Source: Anoplolepis gracilipes (taxonomy: Eukaryota > Arthropoda > Insecta > Hymenoptera > Formicidae). Taken from it: 64,000 nucleotides of DNA. Position numbers and translations under genes: made by a program. The notes under the pieces were generated by a model. The model did not search any database. It was given only the letters and a program-made list of their open reading frames with translations, and had not been told where the DNA came from. Location: the NCBI RefSeq assembly GCF_047496725.1, contig NC_132970.1, forward strand, positions 19,494,001-19,558,000, read 5' to 3'. Shown piece after piece: positions 1 through 25,400 of this stretch (positions within the stretch are counted from its first letter, which is position 1; every line of letters begins with the position of its first letter).

Positions 1-2957
1 ATACTTTTCTTAGCAGTGTCAGGTAGAAGATTCCAAGCCCGTGAAGAGATCAATATGACTTAAAAACTTATCACGCAAGTATAACTTGTCAAAATTATAT
101 TCTTTTATATTTACGTACAATAATATTTATATAAGGTTTATATGAGATAACAATTTAAATTATTATAAACAATTTGAACTATTTTATTTTCACAACACAA
201 TTTTGCGAATAATTTAATTAGCAGATTTTGGAAACAGATTGACTTTTGAAGAACTTTTTCATCAAATTTCTAATGTGAGAAAACAAATGTTCATTAACAT
301 AATGTAAACAATTTAAAATGTATTTTTTGTTTATTAATTTTATACATTACGTGTACAAAATTCACACGTCAAAGTGATTTTAAAAAAATATGATGTGCAA
401 ACAGCGCGTGTTGAAGACCAAAAGAAGAAAAATACGACAAAATTGATTATACGCGAGTAGATTGCACCTGCGAAATAATGAAATGCATAATGAGGGGCTT
501 TTGGTTCGAGTTTTCGGTGATTTGCCGATCAGCACGAAGCTCTTATTGGGTGGTCTTCTTATTATAATCGTTTTCTCAATGACTCCATAGCAAAGTCGGC
601 CAGAAGCATATGGTTTTTGGCCGTTGATTCACGATGACTGGGCTCTACAGAGAGCAGTATTGTATAACTCACGAGTGATTTTTCATGGGAGCGCAGTACG
701 TCAAAAAATGTACAGCCGTTCCGCAATTAGGTCTGGACCGCACAAAAACTGGCTGCTCAATTCAGAGCTAAGCCGTGGAACCGCTGCAACTAATGACTGC
801 AGCGATGATGGGCGCTTTCAATGTTTTTGGGAAATTCTTCAAACATTGTGATAATTTTCTAAATATATTTTTATATATTTTCTTATATAGCAATAAAATT
901 TATTATGTTCAACATGAAAGAAAAAAATTTAGAAATAAGAGAATTAAATTCTCTTTGCATTATGGCCCAAACAACTATTCATTATTTTCAAGGTTTCTCA
1001 ATAACATCGATAAATCAGCCGAATCCATCTTTCTTTTACTTCAAGTAATTTTTTTTTTTTTTTCTAATGCTTATCCAGCCTCACGGGATTCTCGTTTGAA
1101 TACTAAACCGGATTAAAACGACGAGAGAAACAAAACCAATAATCACGTATGAAAACATCTCGAAACGAAATATTTCCGAACAGATCGACGCTCTTTGAAC
1201 GGCACAGCAAAGTCCTCAAGGATACCCTTGGAAGGACGCTCTAATAACCAGTGGCTGTCGCGAAAAGGGGTAGCTCTCGCAATACCAATCGTACGGGCGG
1301 AGGAAGTTGATACGATGAAAGGGGGAATAGATAGACCGGGACGAACAGGCGCGGTACGTGGGACGGGAATACTGGGCAATTATCATTTCTTGTAGGAGCC
1401 GGCCGTATCGTCACAGGCGGTTTTGCAACATTCGGAACCCTCATTGTGGCGTGGTTCCTCTCGGCCTCTCCTCTTTTCACCCACCGCGTCCGTCTTCTTC
1501 TGCGCGCTCGCTCTCTCTCTCTTTCTCTCTCTCTCTCTCTTTCTCTCTCTTTCTGTCTTTCTTTCTCTCGTCGCCTTCCGCCCGCTCTGTCCGCATACGC
1601 TAAAACAAAACGAAGGAGATGCATGGCGCGCTCTCAAGGATAACAACTATGAAGCCTAGTCGAGAAGCTAAGCCGGCGGCCATAATGCGAACAATTGAAA
1701 CCGTTGCACCGCTCTTCTCGGTACCTGCAGCTGTGACAACTCGGCACTTGGTGGTTGCACGCACGTCGCGACAACGAACGCAGATGCGCGCCGCCCCGGG
1801 GCAATTAATGCGGGCTCACGTACGTCGTACCCGGAAGACGGGAATTGCGGGCAATTAGATACGTCCTGAAGGAGCGGGCATCGCGTCGCGAATCTTGCGA
1901 TCCAAATCAAATCACAAAGCTGCTTTTATAATTACGAAATAATAAATGCAGCGAGATGTTTAAAAAATTTTACTAAAATATTAGAAAGGAAATAATAACT
2001 TATTTTTATTAAAAAAAAACATGAGAGCAATGTAATGGATTAATGAAAAATTATTTTTGATTAAGAAACTAAAAATAGTGTTATAAAAATTGTACTTTAC
2101 TTTGCAAAATAACAAGCGTAAAAATTATGTTTAATTATAAAATCATATATTTAAAAAAAATGCTTTGAATAAAAAGGCGAATAGTTATTTATAAGAAGAG
2201 CTATATATCAACATCGGAATGTTTTTATTCTATGCCGATGGGCAAAAATATGATCAGTTACACAACTTTTATATTCTGACTGAACAAAGAATACATTTGA
2301 CACATTTAAAGGCAGGTCTCTTTCATAGGTCAAAAGGAAAAAGAATTCTGTAACCCGATGCTATTGGCAGCGATGCAAGTCCAGCAACCAATATTTGGAG
2401 CCATATAATGAACATCGCGTCTGTAGTCACACCTTTGCAAGATAGACTAACCTTCACTACACTCAGAAAAATTTCATCATGTTTTGAATACCTTTCTCGT
2501 AATAAATTCTATTAAATTAAACATTTTTCAATCTATTTTTTTCTCTCACAAACGAAAAGAAAATTTATATATTAATAAATTAAGTAATTAATCATCGATC
2601 TTTGCCTTTGCGTGTTTAATCATTAAAAAAAAATGTCATGACGATAAACAAATCGTTTTTAATATATCGGAGCATGTTTGTCGAATCGTTGCGGACTACG
2701 GTCGCATAAAAGAACGCGAATCGCTGGCAAATCTTTACGATCGCACCTATCGTAACGATGACGATTATTCGCGGCGCGCCGCGGGCATAAAAAAAATTTA
2801 TTTTACTTTGGAGGAAATAAATGTGAATCGCCGAATTTCTCAAACTGGCGCGAGAAGGGTCCGGGGAATCGGGCGTTGCCAGTAATGGAACTTGGACAAC
2901 GTCGAGGTCGAATGTGAGGGTAGAGAGAAGGGGGGAATGCGGTGGAGTGGGCCTTAC
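1..2957. other. No supported gene; GC-richer patch with pyrimidine tract
   Basis: Mostly AT-rich sequence without recognisable coding content. From about 1150 to 1900 it becomes GC-richer and has several overlapping short open frames on both strands, partly created by the CT-rich simple repeat. None shows conserved protein features. Confidence 0.5.
1506..1572 (+). repeat. CT-rich simple repeat (TC/TTTC)n
   Basis: An imperfect CT tract with TTTC interruptions. It explains the Ser/Leu-rich and Arg/Glu-rich open frames seen here on the two strands. Confidence 0.9.
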
Positions 2958-3045
2958 CGAGCGTAAAGGACTTAGGCGAGTCTGAGGCAGGACCCAAAAG
3001 TCGTCTTGCATGGTCAAAAGGTCCAATCTCATTTGGTACTAGCAT
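2958..3045 (-). CDS. Candidate first coding exon of an unidentified minus-strand gene
   Basis: From an ATG at 3045 a frame of 29 codons plus one base runs to the donor CTCG|GTAAGG. It begins MLVPNEIGPFDHARRLLG and ends SPKSFTL. The peptide has a natural-looking composition and the local GC content is raised. A second strong donor-like site (GAG|GTGAGT) lies just upstream around 3060 on the same strand. The rest of such a gene would have to lie below position 1 of the window. I do not recognise the protein, and a chance open frame cannot be excluded. Confidence 0.22.
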
Positions 3046-4600
3046 GCCTCGCTCACTCACCTCCCGGGCCTCGAATTACTGCCTTCGTTTTCTCTCTGTC
3101 CATGTCTCCTTCTCTGTTTCTCTATCTGTCTCTCGTCCCTGTAACATCCCTGCTCCGTAGAACCGTCTCTCCCTAATACTCATCCCACTCTTCGATGTTG
3201 ATCATTATCGCCAGACATTCCAAGATGCGTTCGTAGTGCAAATGCAGCATTATTAAATGCAACAATCTCGCACGAGCGTTTGTAATTTGGAGAAGAATAG
3301 AACAATACGAATAAAAGTAATTTTGAATGATTGTTATTGTTGAAAAGGTTGCAACTTCCTCAAGAGTTTCGTCGCGTCTTATTTGAGTGTGGCAACTACT
3401 AATTGTCTACGATAATTGTTCGAATAAATTATTTCATTTTGTAAAGAAGATAATAATAAGAAATATTTTACATAAAAATTGACAAATTTTCACACGAATG
3501 CAACCATTAATTCTTTTTATTTCATGAGAAATTTTATGAATCGCTTCTTGTATATACTTCGCACTTTATCACTAAAACCTACTTATTACTAGGTATATGT
3601 ATATGTAAAAGAATACGAAAAAATAATATTCTGTGAGTTTTCGGCTTTACTGTCATTGTTTTGATCGATCGTCAGTCTCAATCGAGATGATTCTTCGCGC
3701 TGCGCTTAGGCCGTGCCAACAAAATCGATTGAAAATGAACTCCCGACTGGTCTCATCATCGCCGACTCAAAGTGTTCTATCCGCTCGTCTCGTCTAACAG
3801 CACCGATGCTTCCGCGCGTTGCTCATGCACTAGAGAAGCCGTGTACGGTTTCAAAGAAATGAAAGAAACAGAAGCGGCCGACGTTGATGAATGAAGCTGA
3901 TGAATCAGATATCCTCGTAAGGCCTTTCTTTACGATCGCGGGCGTCAAGATAAATAGATTCTCCTTTTTATTTCGCTTGATATACCGGAGGCAGCTATTC
4001 GGCCTATGGTACATGCCGGATCGAACGATCGGGTTGACTGCGCTTTTAAGATCCTCGAAAGGAATTTTCAACTGAAATCTGTACATGATATTTGGCCTTG
4101 ACTTTGCTTTCGATCTCAAGCTTCAAGATATTTTTCGTTAATTTTAAAAATGTCAAAAAAAATAGTCTTATTTGATAATTATGATAAAAGCAGATAATGT
4201 GAGTAAAAATGTAATTTTTACATATGAAATATTAACGATTTGAATACAATCAAAGTTTCTTAAATTTTAATTTCATGATTGAAAAAATATTATTATATTT
4301 TATTATTAATTTGACTAAAAATAGAATTTTTACATGTAAAATGTTATGAAATATTAACTATTAAAATACAATCAAAGTTTCTTAAATTTTAATTGCATGA
4401 TTGAAAAAATATTATTAATAATATGATAAATAAATATAAAATATTAGAATCGGCGCCACTTAGACGGTGATTTTCATATCGCAGGCTAATTATATAAATT
4501 TTTAGAAACAAGAAAAAATACAAGGGTTTAAAAAAAAAAAATACAGCTTTTCTACTTGCAAAGCATGCACACGTGTCGTGTGAAGGATAACGATAATCTC
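3046..4600. other. Non-coding, no supported gene
   Basis: AT-rich sequence, with a slightly GC-richer part around 3700-4080 holding only short overlapping open frames. An imperfect tandem duplication occupies 4213-4415. Confidence 0.5.
4213..4415. repeat. Imperfect tandem duplication of an AT-rich unit
   Basis: Two copies share a long stretch including ATACAATCAAAGTTTCTTAA and, further on, CATGATTGAAAAAATATTAT. They are offset by roughly 120 nt, and the second copy has a small insertion near its start. Confidence 0.8.
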
Positions 4601-5610
4601 GTACACGCGACAATTCGTCGAGCTCGATGTCGAATGGCGATACCGCGTGACGAATTATGCGGATTTTCATGCGATCGCTCAAAACTTTCGCCATCATTAC
4701 GTCGGTCAGTCACACTTTTCGCGCGATCCAATCTCCGTCGTGCGAATTATCACATGTCCTACGATAACTCGCTATGCTATTCGCTGGCGTCCTATCACAC
4801 GGGTATCTCCACTAATTGGGATTTCGCAGGATCGTAAGACGGTTCGTGAAAAAAAGAAAAAAAAAAAAAAGAAGAAAACATTTATACGGCGGCACACTGG
4901 AGAGAGGGCGTGGGTCCTAGCACGGTATGACGCGATAATGCGGTACGAACACCGTCGAGGAAGCAGGCGTAGAGGGGCGTAAGGGAATAAAAAGGGGATC
5001 GAACTGTGGCGAGAAAAAGAGAGACGGAGAGAGAATCGAATGAGGCAAGAAGAAAAAAAAGAAGACCGGACGAGGTGACGGAGAGAGGATGACGAGAGAG
5101 GAGGGAGCGGAAGGGGACGGGTGGTCCTGCCGTACTGACCTTGACTAGGCCCGAAGTTGAGGTGGGTTGAGATGCTGCCGGACCCTCTTGTCGCGCCCCT
5201 CCATTCCCCTCTTTCTTCTCTACCGTTGCCCTCCCGAGGTTCTACCTTCTGTGCCCCGCGGCACTCCGCGCACACCGGCGGGCCCCACCGGGTCTGCCCT
5301 GTAGTTCTGCATTCGCAGACTCCTCCATCAAGGACATCACAAAAAGTACATTAGACGAAAACACGTTGCCATTATACCGCGGCGTACCGCGAGAGAGCGA
5401 AAACGCTATGTCTGCGCAAAGGCCGGTGTGCACCGACACTGCAGGCCCGACGGCCCGCCATTCGGGCCCCCGCAACACCGCCAAAAAGAGGCCCACGGAC
5501 ACATCTCCCCTGTCTCTCTATGACTACGCCTGGATTAGGTCGCGCTCGCGACTCCGATGCATTATTTTCATACAAAATCAACGAGTAGGAATAGCGAGCC
5601 TGATATAACC
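4600..5610. other. GC-rich island, possible promoter or UTR exon
   Basis: A GC-rich block with many overlapping open frames on both strands, none recognisable. On the - strand a donor-like site (CAAG|GTCAGT) occurs near 5138. On the + strand there are purine-rich tracts (4850-5120) and CpG-rich sequence (5230-5550). The composition contrast with the AT-rich surroundings fits a promoter or 5' UTR, but strand and product are unknown. Confidence 0.3.
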
Positions 5611-18063
<12,453 letters not shown>

Positions 18064-18126
18064 ATGGCACATCTTCATCGGCGACCAGTGAAGCGGGAAC
18101 AATACAAACCTTTTGGAAGAAGAAGG
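18064..18126 (+). CDS. Ca-beta: Ca-beta candidate alternative first coding exon (distal)
   Basis: A 21-codon open stretch starts at an ATG in strong context (gacATGG) and ends in phase 0 at AGG|GTAAAT. The peptide begins MAHLHRRPVKREQYKP and ends in GRRR. Spliced to the exon at 28551 (phase 0) it would read ...RRR-GSADSNYSQ, which is in frame for the full 498-residue product. Vertebrate beta subunits are known to use several alternative first exons, so a basic, short N-terminus is plausible. The evidence is only start context, phase and donor. I cannot recognise homology in so short a segment, and the ATG-to-donor match could be chance. Confidence 0.45.
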
Positions 18127-21100
18127 GTAAATCAAATTAAAATATCTCCAAATATGTTCATAATGTTGTCACTTGTTAATTAATATCAACGAAACTTTAC
18201 GACGAATTGTGTAAATATAACCAGTCATAGATTTATCACATCTCTACCGAAATAGTAACTATGTCCTTCGGTCACTAAAAGTCCTCGCAATCGTAATAAC
18301 TGCCAAATATCTTGGCTGCGACAGATTTCTTGCATCTCGAAAATATCGAGACAAGAATATTTACTGCATCGCTTAATAAATATATCTGTTTTAAAGATTT
18401 TATATAATAATAAAATATAAAAGAAACAAATGTGTGTGAAACAGATTAATATTACCTAAAATGTATTTTATTTCATACTAATAATGTTTCCATTGACGAA
18501 ATGTTATTTATTCGTAAGACTGTTTTATAGATTCGCTTATAAAATAGGTATGCTTATAAAAGCAAGTTTCAGTTCGATCATCTGCGTCCGCAACCTACTA
18601 TAATATATCGCGAGCATGCGCATTCTGTCTTTGCGAGCACAATGCTCTTAAATTTTATTTTTGCGCCACGTGATCGCAATGAAAGAAGCTGCCGTCATGC
18701 TCGTATAGTTCACCGATTATTTATTTATGAGATACGATTTTGAGATCGAAGCTGGTATCTCTATATATCTAAAGAATACTTCAGAGTTTTTACATTTCTT
18801 TGTATCTGTAAAATACTTGAATGACTTTATAAATTTTCCTTTTCCTAATAATATAACTAATCTATTAAAATTCAAAATTTTTTAATTTATTACGACATTT
18901 GTAAATATATATATATATAATAAAGATCTGAAATGACTAACTTTAAATAATAAAAAGTAAAAGATGATAATAAAAAAATATAAAGTAATATTTAATCTTT
19001 AGAAACTATTATTTTAAACTGCAGAACCTAAAGAAGAGGTGACAGATTGAAAGAGAGAAAGGTAATACGCGCACGCACCCTGCGTGACCTACATAGATGA
19101 CCTAGATTCCAAAATGAAACTAATTCCAGAAAAGAACTAAATTTTTTGTTAGCTATTTTTAACATTAATAAATTCTATTCAATACCAATTTAGTTTAATC
19201 AATGTTGTTAAAGTTATTGATATTATCTAGCAAAATTATAACATAGAATTATTTATCACACAGAAATAATAAAAGTAATATAAAAACGATGTACATATAA
19301 AATAAATAATTATTATTCAAAATTATTATTTAATTTTAAGTATCAAAGTTCTTAATAGAAACAATAATATTTTTTTTCCAAATTTGTTATTGGCAATCAA
19401 TCAAGCAAAACGATATTTTGTGATCAAATAATAATACAATATATATAGGCAATACATATAGATATAAAAAATGCTTTGAGTCAGTATTTCTTGCGGTAAA
19501 AGTAGTAACTTTTTTATCTGCAATTCTACTCATGTTTCTGACATATGGAATACACATACAATCACATCATAAATAAAAACGGATTGTATTTCAAATGAAA
19601 TCAGCGAAATTCACGAAATTGTCTCATTTCACGTATTGGGAAATAACCGTATTACGATAATAAAAGCAATCAACTTGACAACATATTACGATCGAACTAG
19701 ATAAGAAAATTCTATGTTTCTCTCAACAATATTTATATACTACCCCAGCATGTGTAAGTTTCATATCTACATATAAAATAAACGTACTTTTTTGTAAAAA
19801 AAGAAAATCCAAGATTATGTATCATCCAACAAAGAAGGGAATATGCGAAATCTGGGAGGGAGGGATTTATATTGAATTTATATTTTTACTGACTTATGTA
19901 CCTTACTTACGTACCTAAGATAACTTTATTAATTTAAATAAAAAAAACGATATTTTTAATAAAAATAATTTATTTGCAAAAGTTTAAAAATCATTACATG
20001 TTTATATATTCCAAAAAGAAATTAAAAATTGTATATTTTCCTTATATATACATGATACAACTTTCGCTTGTCTCTTGCAATTGTATCCCCATAGCTCGTC
20101 GACAATTTCACCCCCGTCCTCGCACATGATCAAGCGGTTGTATCTGAGTATATTGTATGTACACCGAGTGGTTGATAGGACACGTTGCCGTCAGGGAGCA
20201 GTGGCCTGCCGTTGTCGTGCAGGTCGCATGCTCCGGGTGGTTTGCAGAAGAGGACGAGCGGTGGAGAGGAGCCGGGAATGAAACACCTCTCGGATCGATA
20301 TAGTCACGGGGGTGTCGTCCACCGACCATCGCAGTGGCGCCCGCATACGGACGAGTCAGAAAACGGCACTATTGCCAGAGTAACGGTGACCCAGCCAGTG
20401 ATTTGCCAGGATCATGTCGTGTCAGTGCGCGCAGAGACACCGCCGGCCAAATCGCTCTTATGGGCCGTGCGTTCACCGTTGCCGTGCGGGCACGCAGGGG
20501 TGAAAGTTTACGGTGGTAAGAGCTCGGACACGCGTAACGCTACGCGATCGTCCTGGAAACGATCGCAATGTGATCGGGAAAACACTTATTCTTAAAAGGA
20601 TTTTTTTTTCTTCAATATCACCGTTATATTGATATTGATCCTTCGACTATACTCTGTGAAATTTTTGAGTGATTGTGTTCGGAGAAACGTGAGAACACGT
20701 GGAGAAAATACGAGGCGTTCAGTCATCCCTAAAACAAGATGCTCTCTCATGTTGATAAAAAGAAAAGGTTTCCAAGATGAAAGCGTGAATAATTTGGAAG
20801 GAATTTTTTTTAGTATAGAAGAGAGAGAAAAAGTTTGTAAAAGGTACGGTGCGGACGAGAACAATTGGACGAACGCAGGCTTTTGTAAGAAAAAAATTGA
20901 TAAGACGAGCCGAAGCTATTTGTCGATCGACTAGCGAGCTGGAACGTGGAAACTGCACTCGAGGTTGCATGATGTCGTTGACCTCCTTCCGGGTGCCACG
21001 GTTCTGCGGTGTACCATCGGTTTAGCGGCTTTGGCATGGATTGCGACGAAAAATTTTAATTTCTGGAACGAATTCTATTTATGGTATAATTAGGAATGTG

Positions 21101-22374
21101 TGCAATATTGCTAGCACTTTGTTGACACTTCTTGAAATTATTTTTGAGAATTATTTCTGTCAAAATATAATAACTATTTAAAAGTATGATAGAAAAAACT
21201 TATTGATCTCTCAAGTAATTGGTTCTGATCTAAAACGCAAAGGAAAAACCTTTGAATGATTCAAAAAAATACTAAAAGTAAGATAAGCACGTTAGTATTC
21301 TTCGTCCCTGTTTGTTCAATTAAAGATTCATTTCACGGAAAAGGAATATATATATTGTATTCATAATGCAATGCGTTTCATGTTTTTAAAACCACTTATG
21401 TTGATGAAAATGTCTTTGTAACCGCTGGTTAGATATTTTTTAATGTACAAAGAACAAACTTTCCTCATATTTACAGAAAACTTTCACTGTCATATTTTAT
21501 TCTAATTTTTTTTATAAAATACTGCTCAAAATCATATATACTAATTTGCTATTTACATATTTTAATTTTGAGTGGATATCAAAATTTCGACGACTCAAGG
21601 ATTCAAAGCAATGGATCTCTAAAAGAGTCAACAATATCGATTATCCAGAAATGTAGTTGATAATTTAAGAGTCAATTTCGCGTTTCTTCGAATTGCTATA
21701 TTCGATTGACGAGGCCAATAACGAGGTTATTTGTGAAGTTATTTCTGCAATGGATTAATTAATTATCCAGATAGATGAGGTGAATTGCGTGACGACGCTT
21801 GACACGTAAATTCTTTTCTGTGTTATTTCAACTCACTTTACTACTCTATCTATTTTCTATTTTTTCATTTTTACTGCGTATCAGCATTTTTTTCCAAGGC
21901 GGAACAGGTTAGGTAAATGAGAGCCTCTCCCTTTGGAATATTATAGGAAAATTACCAGCGGGAATTAAATTCCTAGGTCTCTAATGCATTTTATTGCACT
22001 TCATATATCGGGTAGGAAAAAAACTTTAAAAATATCATAAGAATGTCATACACATATTTATTTCTCGACTACACATTTAATGAAGCAAAATTTTAATTTT
22101 AATCTTATATATTAAATTATATATAGTATATATTTAACAATCAATTGAAGTAGTATATATTTAATTATATATATTATGTAATTATGTATTTAATTATGTA
22201 AAGTATTTTTCAGAGAACAAAATTTTTATTTTAATTTTGCTTAAAAAAGTTTACATTTTTATATTATAAAGAAAGATTCGTCATTACAATTTATAAAATT
22301 TTAATATAGAAAATTATTATATTGAATGGTTATTAATTAATGCAAAATTGAAAAATTGTTTAAAAAATCTTTAA

Positions 22375-22424
<50 letters not shown>

Positions 22425-25400
22425 TATATATAATAATAAACGCCAATTGCACATAATCTCCTTTTGCATTGATCGAGATTTCCGATAAATTGGTCTTGGA
22501 AAAATATACAGATTACATCCGACTTGTAAACACTCGATTTACATAAGTAGCATCATCGACAATGACTTCCGATCTTTCCTAACACAAGAACTCTTCAATA
22601 ACGGGGACAATCAGCTGAAAAGTTTTGTCATTAAAGCTGTAGACGTACGAGTCAGATAAAATAGAACCATTGATTATGAATTTCAATCAATTAGACGTTA
22701 GCGTTGTAGTGTAAGAAAAGGGATCAATCTCTATTTTTATCGCGATTATTCTTAAACTTAAGTGATTCTTTAAAGTGACAAATAAATTTACAAAGTCATA
22801 AGTTTCTGAAAATGAACTAAAATAAAATAGCTCTTATTTTCGATGAATAAAAAAAAGATTTTATTGAAATTATTTTTAATTATTTATAAGGAAGAATTAA
22901 GTTTTAAATTATATAGTACCAAAATATAATGTGGAGCACATATAAAAATTATATATTATATTAAAGAAATTCTCTATAGTAGACTGGAAGTTTTTACATT
23001 TTCTCATTTTCAGCAGTACATTGTCAGTGTCTTTGATACATCTTGTAGTGAAAGAAAACGAATATCGCAAGTGAACGGAGAATAATACGTTCTCAGGGGA
23101 GATAGTTATAAAATCCTGTCGAGACATTTATATTAGCTCGACGCTCGCATGTCACATGACTTAATAGAATTATCAAAATGCATAGCCAATAAAATTTCCA
23201 ATCAACTGTGATTGGTGAGCGGTGAATATTTTAGACGATTAAGTAGAACAAATCGCGTGCAACTTTACATACGTATCAACCGAGTCATACAACTGGCGGA
23301 TTGAGAATTTGTTACATGTATTTTATGATCGTTCAATTGGAAGCCGGCTTGTGAACGTGATATTATTTTAATAGACGTAATGGTTTTATCAGTTCTTATA
23401 AAGATTTGAAACTGATAAAGATTATGCTACTATGAATCAGTTATTTTTTATTTCTCTCTTTTGATACAGAATATTGCAAGTATAATCTCTTATGATAATT
23501 ACAATTTACCACAGGGTAATAAGAATTAAAACTTTTATATCTTCTAGTTCTAAATGTGTAGAAATTGATGATAGATCCATTATTACCAGCGTTGACGTAC
23601 GAGATATTTTTATCCTATTTCGTATCGTTGCCTCATACAGTATTAATGCTTCGTGCTTACATGTACATTTTTGGCAATGTGGGGCAGACAATTTTAGGAA
23701 GTAGCATTAACTTCGTAGTTTTTCTATATTTTTCTGCGCAAGTAAATTTAGCCAGGTCAATTATGGAATGGATAGATTTAAAATGGTTTCTAGAAAATAG
23801 TTCAATTTCGTCCTATTTTTTATTTTCTTTTATGATACTATATGTATGATAACACATTGTTATAATAGCACGGCAATATTTAGTCCACGAAAATCAATAT
23901 TATGCTAAATTTACGCCATCAGGTCGATAAACTACTGCGTTCGTCCAATCTGATTAATGCGGATTTTCATATTTTTTTATTGTATTATCTTTTTCAACGA
24001 TATACTTTTTTGCAGTCGGTTCAAATCGAAGTTCTACTGTATATATCTTGCAGAGAGCTATTATTAAAAAAGTGAATATTTTGAATCGAATCTAATTATC
24101 CGCCATGAACGCGAAACGCACCGCGGCCTGTCATCGTGAAATGATGATGATAATGATTGCCCAGGAATAGATCAAGATTCGTGTTTGGATGGCTTGCAAA
24201 CGAAAGCGAAAAAAGCTTGAGATACGTGTCTGAGAAAGAACTCTCTTGAACCCCCTGTGCCACTGCGCCATTCAGCATGGCGTAGCGGCACAAGCTCGAA
24301 TGTCAGTGCAACATAGAGACCAAGCAAATTTTAACGAAAATGAAAATAGCCATGCGGTAGCATGTACTAAACGAGAGCGCTTAGAGTATTAGCCCGATAA
24401 ATTTCGGCTCCGAATTGGAGCGAAGGCAGATTAAACACCATCAGAACAACAGCCCTGGCATCCATGGTGGTGATTCCCGGCGATGATCGGGTACAATCAA
24501 CACAATTCCGGCTACAACAAGCTATTTACCCAGGTACATTAAGAGAAACATGAATTCTTTTACTCAACAAACACGAGAAATATCGAAGATATTTTATTAT
24601 CTTTTTTCATAAATCATCGTAAAACCATCATCAACAGACATCATTATTTGTCAATAAATTTTCCTTTAAGCTATTGTTTTAATATAATTTTAACTTTCTT
24701 TAAATTTTGTTTTCTTCTTGCTCTTGATCACTTGTTTTTCTTCCACTTTTCACAAGGCTATAATAAACATAAATATGTTTATACAGTTTTGCTCATCTTT
24801 TTATTTCTGTTGTCAAAGAATAACTGTAATTAAACTTAAATACGTCAAAGGAGTTTACATATAATGTGAGAGAGGTCTCCGTATAAAAATAACTAATTAT
24901 ATATCGTGATCGCACTTTGAGCAAGGAGGCGCAAAGAAAAGCATTTGATCACATCAAAGACGCGTCGCTTCGTAGACGTATAGAATTTTCTACAACATGT
25001 CGTTTAAGGTCCGTATTAGGTAACGTGGCGTAAAGCAGAAGCGATCATCCGTGCCATCATTGCAGCAATGATTTACGCCAATCGCGCGCTTGATCGAAGT
25101 TAACTTTTCTTTTAGCATGAAATCGAGCTTCGTGCTTGGACGATATGCTTTATTGACCTTGAACTGCAGTTTTTATCCTTGATGTACTTTTCTCATCTTG
25201 TACATCTTTTGAGACATTACTGTTGAGATCTTGCACAACGGTCTCTAGCATTGGAAATAAGTCGATTTATTTTGATTATTACGCACTTTATTTTATCAAT
25301 AAAGAAATATATAGTAAAAATAAATGTTATTTTTATATATAATTATAAGATAAAATTTATCAGCTTAGTTTTGAAATAATTGAAATTTTGATTAACATTT

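Larger units (their letters stand above)
18127..24482. other. Ca-beta 5' region between the candidate first exons
   Basis: Mostly AT-rich. It contains the GC-rich island at 20.07-20.59 kb and an (AT)n array at 22.38 kb. No other coding sequence is supported. Confidence 0.45.

Noticed and set aside
1241..1659. Several overlapping frames around the CT tract
   Set aside because: They are open on both strands because of the simple repeat, with no recognisable protein.
4772..5275. 167-codon minus-strand frame in the GC-rich island
   Set aside because: Low-complexity Ser/Phe/Arg sequence from purine tracts and a poly-A run; no domain and no conserved motif.
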